Of a stretch of DNA of 64,000 bases, positions 62,001 to 64,000 are shown in pieces. The notes beneath the pieces were generated by a model. It searched no databases and had not been told where the DNA came from. It saw only the letters and a list, made by a program, of their open reading frames with translations. The DNA is taken from the NCBI RefSeq assembly GCF_036320965.1, contig NC_092235.1, forward strand, positions 24,258,476 to 24,322,475, written 5' to 3'. The DNA is from Panulirus ornatus (Eukaryota; Arthropoda; Malacostraca; Decapoda; Palinuridae). The position numbers were made by a program, and so were the translations under genes. Numbering within the stretch: the first letter of the stretch is position 1; every line of letters starts with the position of its first letter.

Positions 62001-62004
62001 CCAT
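44882..62004 (-). CDS. CLPTM1L: CLPTM1L (CLPTM1-like, CRR9) gene, 11 coding exons, 532 aa
   Basis: CLPTM1L is a multi-pass ER membrane protein of the CLPTM1 family. In mammals it has been implicated as a scramblase for glucosaminyl-phosphatidylinositol in GPI-anchor synthesis and in cisplatin resistance. Joining eleven GT-AG-bounded segments gives 1599 nt without a stop, i.e. 532 residues against 538 in human. Family hallmarks are [14 protein letters not shown] (about 99-112, sequon N103), [14 protein letters not shown] (272-285), [13 protein letters not shown] (299-311), LVLVPAGIG (347-355), [14 protein letters not shown] (403-416), [20 protein letters not shown] (434-453), [12 protein letters not shown] (469-480) and [14 protein letters not shown] (509-522). 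An N-terminal hydrophobic anchor (about 10-30) is followed by a lumenal domain, then hydrophobic segments at about 281-301, 331-357, 398-417 and 428-450. Further sequons are N235 and N343. The ATG at 62004 (GTGAAGATGG) is chosen because it fits the family start. All eleven exons keep phase, so the gene looks intact. Confidence 0.96.
45885..46000 (-). CDS. CLPTM1L: CLPTM1L coding exon 10 (residues 469-507, split Trp)
   Basis: Acceptor TGTCATTTCAG|GCC, donor AGATG|GTAAGA. Encodes [38 protein letters not shown] and the first two bases of Trp. Confidence 0.95.
46090..46460. mobile_element. Two short, old LINE 3' UTR fragments in CLPTM1L intron 9
   Basis: At about 46105-46215 the sequence reads in reverse like the LINE UTR (AAAGTAGTGCCAGGAG, TCTAGCTGTAATAGG, TACTGCACC). 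At about 46370-46440 it reads forward (GGTTTCAGTGCATTATACAT, GGCAGCTAGAGACTGGATG, CGTTCCTGATGCTA). Both are heavily diverged. Confidence 0.55.
46800..48300 (+). mobile_element. Possible decayed jockey-like retrotransposon in intron 9
   Basis: The + strand has protein-like stretches broken by stops, for example [20 protein letters not shown] at about 47125-47185 and further pieces to about 48290. Composition and word usage recall the endonuclease/RT of jockey-type elements, but no catalytic motif can be pointed to. It does not match the LINE at 30.5 kb. Confidence 0.3.
48674..48809 (-). CDS. CLPTM1L: CLPTM1L coding exon 9 (residues 423-468)
   Basis: Acceptor TTCCACATTGCAG|TTG, donor TATAAG|GTTAGC. 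Encodes [40 protein letters not shown] and AFMYK, the most conserved block of the family. Confidence 0.96.
49292..50045 (+). mobile_element. 5'-truncated LINE copy with poly(A) tail, intron 8
   Basis: Nearly identical to 31491-32190 of the fullest copy. About 170 codons are open to the natural C-terminus [11 protein letters not shown]. The short 3' UTR follows, then the tail GCTACCTCGCAAACGCGGG, CAGCGACAAAGTAT and an uninterrupted A-run of about 40 (50006-50045). High identity and the clean A-tail point to a recent insertion. It is antisense to CLPTM1L. Confidence 0.93.
50268..50430 (-). mobile_element. SINE-like element, family 2, copy in intron 8
   Basis: Reverse-direction copy: TCATCTATCTATTTCTATAA at the tail side, GGGAACTCCCTCAAAGGGG, AAAGTCTCCATTACTGG, CTGCTTCTTAACCTTTAGTG, GGAAACTGGCAGAAAGC at the head side. 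Confidence 0.75.
50663..50853 (-). CDS. CLPTM1L: CLPTM1L coding exon 8 (residues 360-423, split Ser)
   Basis: Acceptor TTCTCTACAG|CTG, donor CATAAGAG|GTAAAT. Encodes [17 protein letters not shown] and [20 protein letters not shown]. Ends in phase 2. Confidence 0.95.
50938..51168 (+). mobile_element. SINE-like element, family 1, copy in intron 7
   Basis: The sense copy reads GGAGAAAGAATACTTCCCAC, AAGGCAACTAAAAGGGG, GAAGGGGGCCAAGTGAGG, then TCGCTACCTCACTAATGTGG, AATGGCGAATAGTG and an A-run. Its left edge is about 85 bp from the acceptor of CLPTM1L exon 8. Confidence 0.88.
51169..52435. other. Rest of CLPTM1L intron 7
   Basis: AT-rich, no coding or repeat structure recognised. Short frames only. 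Confidence 0.4.
52436..52624 (-). CDS. CLPTM1L: CLPTM1L coding exon 7 (residues 297-359)
   Basis: Acceptor TTGTATTGCAG|ATG, donor ATAGAA|GTAAGT. Encodes [20 protein letters not shown] and later [20 protein letters not shown]. 189 nt, phase 0 at both ends. Confidence 0.95.
52838..53066 (-). mobile_element. SINE-like element, family 1, copy in intron 6
   Basis: Reverse orientation: TTCACCATTTCCCGCATTAG at the tail side, ACAGAGGACTGGGCC, an A-run inside the element near 52951-52966, GGCCATCCACTCCC-like centre, TTTTAGTCGCCTTCTATGAC and TATTCTTTCTCCCCTATCCC at the head. Sense with respect to CLPTM1L. Confidence 0.9.
54032..54173 (-). CDS. CLPTM1L: CLPTM1L coding exon 6 (residues 249-296)
   Basis: Acceptor TATTTCAG|ATTGTG (preceding bases from the intron), donor CTCCAT|GTAAGT. 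Encodes [32 protein letters not shown] and FLVAALH, covering the start of the first membrane segment after the lumenal domain. Confidence 0.92.
54606..54749 (-). CDS. CLPTM1L: CLPTM1L coding exon 5 (residues 201-249)
   Basis: Acceptor TCTGTTACAG|GTTAGA, donor GTTAAG|GTAAAG. Encodes [20 protein letters not shown], then [19 protein letters not shown] with sequon N235. Enters and leaves in phase 2. Also found by gap filling. Confidence 0.9.
55583..56390 (-). mobile_element. LINE insertion with 11-bp target-site duplication, intron 4
   Basis: A 5'-truncated copy of the short-UTR LINE lies between identical GTTTTTTACAT words at 55583-55593 and 56380-56390. In reverse it starts at [15 protein letters not shown] and remains open to [11 protein letters not shown] (about 200 codons). 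The UTR and the tail TACCTCGCAAACGCGGGAG, CAGCGACAAAGC and an A-run (T-run at 55594-55606) follow. The TSD, A-tail and 5' truncation are the signature of target-primed reverse transcription. It is sense with respect to CLPTM1L. The TSD's exact inner edge is ambiguous by a few T residues. Confidence 0.93.
56525..56880 (+). mobile_element. Old LINE fragment, intron 4
   Basis: Forward, strongly diverged: GTCAGAAGTGGAGGGGAC, GAAGGGGGAGACCAAC, CTGAACATGTGGGAG, GAGTGAACTGGAATTATG, then the UTR words GGTGCTACCTCACTGAC and AGTGGCGAACAAGTATG. The coding part is frameshifted. Confidence 0.8.
56888..57545 (-). mobile_element. Old inverted LINE fragment, intron 4
   Basis: Reverse, strongly diverged: tail side CTGCATTAGTGAGGTCGG, then CACTTTCTAGCTGTCATG, GTTTACCCTGACC, CAGTCCACTGACAAC, and C-terminal RT words up to CCAACATACCCACC near 57530. 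Together with the forward fragment to its left it forms a tail-to-tail pair. Confidence 0.75.
57704..57834 (-). CDS. CLPTM1L: CLPTM1L coding exon 4 (residues 158-201, split Arg)
   Basis: Acceptor CGCATTTCAG|GAT, donor CTCAG|GTTTGT. Encodes [20 protein letters not shown] and ends DIGHGL plus two bases of an Arg codon. PVTHF aligns with PVSHW of the human protein. This exon has no ATG-initiated frame of its own and was found by filling the gap between exons 3 and 5. Confidence 0.9.
58199..58335 (+). mobile_element. SINE-like element, family 2, next to exon 3 donor
   Basis: Best-preserved head of the family: GCCCTCTGCCAGTGGCC, TAAGGGTGAGGCACTAAAGG, AGTTATGGAGACTC, GCCATGGCCACCCCCTTGAG, GAGTTCCCAGAGATAAAG, ending AATAGATAGA. 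It lies antisense in CLPTM1L intron 3, ending within about 10 bp of the 5' splice site. Confidence 0.8.
58344..58454 (-). CDS. CLPTM1L: CLPTM1L coding exon 3 (residues 121-157)
   Basis: Acceptor ATTTTTTCCAG|GAC, donor AAAAAG|GTCAGT. Encodes [20 protein letters not shown] and ends LLGEDKK. 111 nt, phase 0. A family-2 SINE begins about 10 bp beyond the donor. Confidence 0.93.
58455..59425. other. Left part of CLPTM1L intron 2, no gene seen
   Basis: AT-rich. A short TATTCAATA/TATTTAATA low-complexity patch occurs at 58878-58925. Nothing else recognised. Confidence 0.4.
59426..60353 (+). mobile_element. Decayed Tigger/pogo-like DNA transposon, intron 2
   Basis: The left end CAGTAAAACCTCTCA (59426) and the inverted right end read in reverse, CAGTAGAACCTCTCT (60353-60339), agree at 13 of 15 positions. 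Both begin with CAGT, as in Tc1/mariner-pogo-Tigger elements. TA precedes the left end, the expected target dinucleotide; the right side has lost it. A frame at about 59970-60166 ([20 protein letters not shown]) resembles the N-terminal helix-turn-helix of Tigger transposases (LTxxxKLxVLDxL). The rest of the transposase is missing, so this is an internally deleted relic. Confidence 0.55.
60390..60482 (+). mobile_element. SINE-like element, family 2, partial copy
   Basis: 3' half only: GGAGTTCACTAGTTATGGAG, GCCATGGCCATCCCCTTGAA, GGAACAAGCATCAGAGATA, ending TAGATAG. It lies directly beside the right end of the Tigger-like element. Confidence 0.7.
60810..61001 (-). CDS. CLPTM1L: CLPTM1L coding exon 2 (residues 57-120)
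   Basis: Acceptor TTTTTCCAACAG|TTG, donor CAGAG|GTAGGG. Begins [13 protein letters not shown] and contains [20 protein letters not shown], the conserved beta-strand and glycosylation motif. 192 nt, phase 0 at both ends. Confidence 0.93.
61002..61836. other. CLPTM1L intron 1
   Basis: 835 bp, AT-rich. No repeat of the named families and no coding sequence recognised. Confidence 0.5.
61837..62004 (-). CDS. CLPTM1L: CLPTM1L coding exon 1 (residues 1-56)
   Basis: Starts [20 protein letters not shown], a signal-anchor-like segment, and ends PKLQ before donor CAG|GTTAGT. Phase 0. An acceptor (TTTTACAG|GTTAGG, AG next to 62015) lies just upstream, so the leader is spliced. A GTG codon at 62010 extends the frame but is not a plausible start. 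Confidence 0.92.
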
Positions 62005-62700
62005 CTTCACCTAACCTGTAAAAGAAATGACATATGAAAGAGTCAACTTGCGTCTCTTACGAAGCATCAGTACAGGAAATGGACGAAGGATAATAAAATT
62101 AATATCCTGCTTGCAGTATGTCTGTGTCAGGGTTTGCAACAAGAGAGTAAAAGTTCATTTATGTACATTCCAAGCATTATCAGTTATGGTTACCAACACA
62201 CACTTTCAATAGCCTAACATTGCACATACTTTAAATTGATAATTACTTAAAACAAACACTGCATTCGGTCGGATTAACTTCCCTGTAAGTCTGCCTAAAA
62301 GGTTAATTATCTCATGGGCTGAAATATCTGTCTTTACAATCCTCCATTACCTTATGGGAACCAAAATATACAGATGGTTTGTTTATCAGTTCAACTGTTC
62401 AGCCGGGTAAACAAACATCAGCTGACACCTGACACGATGGACGCTACCCCAGCCTAGGATCATGTATATAAAACAGTACCCGAACTTACATGATCTGCAG
62501 TTGAAATCAAGATTTATCACTGTCTTGAACGGGTAATCGTCTCTGGTATTTTGAGTGTGGTTTAGTATACCTGAAATAACTATTCAGCTTTTCACACCTG
62601 AGTGAAATGTTTTGGTTGAAAGCGGTTGTTTACTGTTCACGCAGCAAATGATGATGCTTAGAAACGTCTAAACATACACTAAAATATGAAGTTAGTATTT
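62005..62700 (-). promoter_or_regulatory. CLPTM1L 5' UTR and presumed promoter region
   Basis: The first coding exon is preceded by a splice acceptor whose exon side starts at 62015. A good candidate donor for a non-coding leader exon reads GATCAT|GTAAGT on the - strand, with exon edge 62490. If used, transcription would start somewhere between 62500 and 62700. No TATA box was identified on this strand. Confidence 0.3.
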
Positions 62701-63526
62701 CCAATAGTAATTAACGTAATCTGCAAAAATAGTATTTAACGTAATCTGCAAAGTAAGTGAACGGAAGACCAAAAATTCTAATGTGTATGTCATTTGCTAC
62801 TATAATCCATATCTTAAAAAGTCCTTTTGTTTTACACACGTGGATTTTCTCGAACCCAATCAATACATTTGCTTCCCTGCTTACGGACATGGAGTATGCA
62901 GCACTGTGATACCTGTACATATACGATTGACATTTCGAAAAACGTTCATCTATGCGCCATTCTACTGACTTCGCACCACATAGTGGCGAGTCAAGAAGTT
63001 TATACGTTAGGACTTAAGTATTCATCTCGTGTAAGAGAGACAGAGAGCTGGAAGAGACTAAGGAATAAAATTGAATATCGACAGTAACCAGAAGTAAAAA
63101 GGCTTCTTGATGGTAAAAAGGTGAGGTGAGACCTTATAGGTGTAAAGGATTGTCTCTGTACTGTGGAAATAGGTAATTATAACTTCATTCGTCATTCTCT
63201 ATGATTTCTCATTTCCTATCTCTACGCCGATGAGCCCTTTGTACAGTAACGAAGATGAGGAGAATACAGATCAATAAATTAGGCTTTACTTCTACACATA
63301 TGGGGTCTCACGAACTTTCTCCCCGAATTTTATTTTTTTATAGTCTATTTGATGGTTATAATCCAACAGAAATGTCTTTAATCGTAAGTTTTTATTTTGA
63401 AAAATGAAAGATTAATGCAAGTGAAAAATGTTATACAGCTGACAAAGTGAGTAACAAACTTTTTTTGCATCAACTAGAATCGGTGAGCGAGCGAAGACTG
63501 GGACGAAAATCAATAGTGTCTATCTT
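62701..63526. other. No gene seen upstream of CLPTM1L
   Basis: A near-duplicate TTAACGTAATCTGCAAA occurs twice at about 62711 and 62737. Short frames (such as 62783-62968) resemble nothing known. Confidence 0.35.
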
Positions 63527-63727
63527 TCCACAAGTATCCACTCAGTTCCTAAACGCTCCTTTCACTCCATTTCAAAGGACAACTCACAGTCATTCCACAA
63601 GTATCCACTCAGTTCCTAAACGCTCCTTTCACTCCATTTCAAAGGACAACTCACAGTCATTCCACAAGTATCCACTCAGTTCCTAAACGCTCCTTTCACT
63701 CCATTTCAAAGGACAACTCACGGTCAA
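63527..63727. repeat. 67-bp tandem repeat, three copies
   Basis: Units start at 63527, 63594 and 63661 with TCCACAAGTATCCACTCAGT. The three copies are essentially identical; only the end of the last one departs, CACGGTCA for CACAGTCA. Near-identity means a recent expansion. A 79-codon frame crosses it but is read in a different frame in each unit. Confidence 0.97.
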
Positions 63728-64000
63728 AAGATAATCTTCACGTAAGGTACCCTGGCAGCAAAAATGCTCAGGGCTATGAACACTTCTTTATGTATTATTT
63801 CTTTAAAAAAGAAGAATCTTATGACCTGTATAAGTCTTATTATATACCATCTGAATAAAAAATATATGCAGTGGCGAGGGAGCCAAGCGGCAACCTTAAC
63901 CATTAATAGTTCAGTAAATGTCACAGGTTAGAATATGTATAATTAAGTGTAATCTAACATTTCTCTGTCAATTCGACAGACAATTGGGCTTTAGATGTGA
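63728..64000. other. No gene seen at the right edge
   Basis: AT-rich, with short frames only. Confidence 0.35.

Noticed and set aside
62008..62010. Start of CLPTM1L at the GTG codon two codons upstream
   Set aside because: Nuclear genes start at ATG; the ATG at 62004 has a good context and fits the family.
62465..62474. TATA-box-like TATATAAAA on the + strand
   Set aside because: No + strand gene could be recognised to its right, and it is on the wrong strand for CLPTM1L.

Overview
This is a eukaryotic genome window, most likely from a decapod crustacean. That assignment is an inference. It rests on spliced genes with metazoan protein families, very long introns, heavy microsatellite and minisatellite content, and many copies of a LINE/SINE pair whose tail contains the word GCTACCTCGC. 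No operons, CRISPR arrays or prokaryotic features are present.

Two protein-coding genes can be read with confidence, and they converge tail to tail. On the + strand, one uninterrupted 863-codon exon (20317-22908) encodes a TRIM71/LIN-41-type protein: RING, two B-boxes, coiled coil, filamin domain and six NHL repeats. Its 5' non-coding exon(s) were not located. The downstream sequence has target sites for the two heterochronic microRNAs known to repress lin-41 in other animals: three 8-mer let-7 sites (23903, 24463, 28095) and one 8-mer miR-125/lin-4 site (23370). On the - strand, eleven coding exons between 62004 and 44882 join in frame into a 532-residue CLPTM1L, an ER multi-pass protein implicated in GPI-anchor synthesis.

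Layout. 1-17.3 kb is relatively GC- and CpG-rich, has no recognisable gene, and is full of tandem arrays with 21-24, 23, 31 and 39 bp periods, CA/CT/TA microsatellites, a cluster of palindromic TGACGTCA motifs, a decayed non-LTR reverse transcriptase and a tRNA-derived SINE. 17.4-19.9 kb carries a run of protein-like fragments on the - strand that I could not identify. 20.3-22.9 kb is the trim71 coding exon, and 22.9-29.7 kb is AT-rich, repeat-poor and at least partly 3' UTR. 29.7-44.9 kb is the inter-gene space, broken up by copies of one LINE family and two SINE-like families. 44.9-62.0 kb is CLPTM1L, with the same repeats in its introns plus a decayed Tigger/pogo-like DNA transposon. 62.0-64.0 kb is the upstream side of CLPTM1L and contains a 67-bp tandem triplication.

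No wholly new system was found. The observations most worth following up are the let-7/miR-125 sites on trim71, the LINE-SINE pair sharing a hairpin 3' tail that also contains a let-7 seed complement, the unidentified decayed coding block at 17.4-19.9 kb, and the TGACGTCA cluster.
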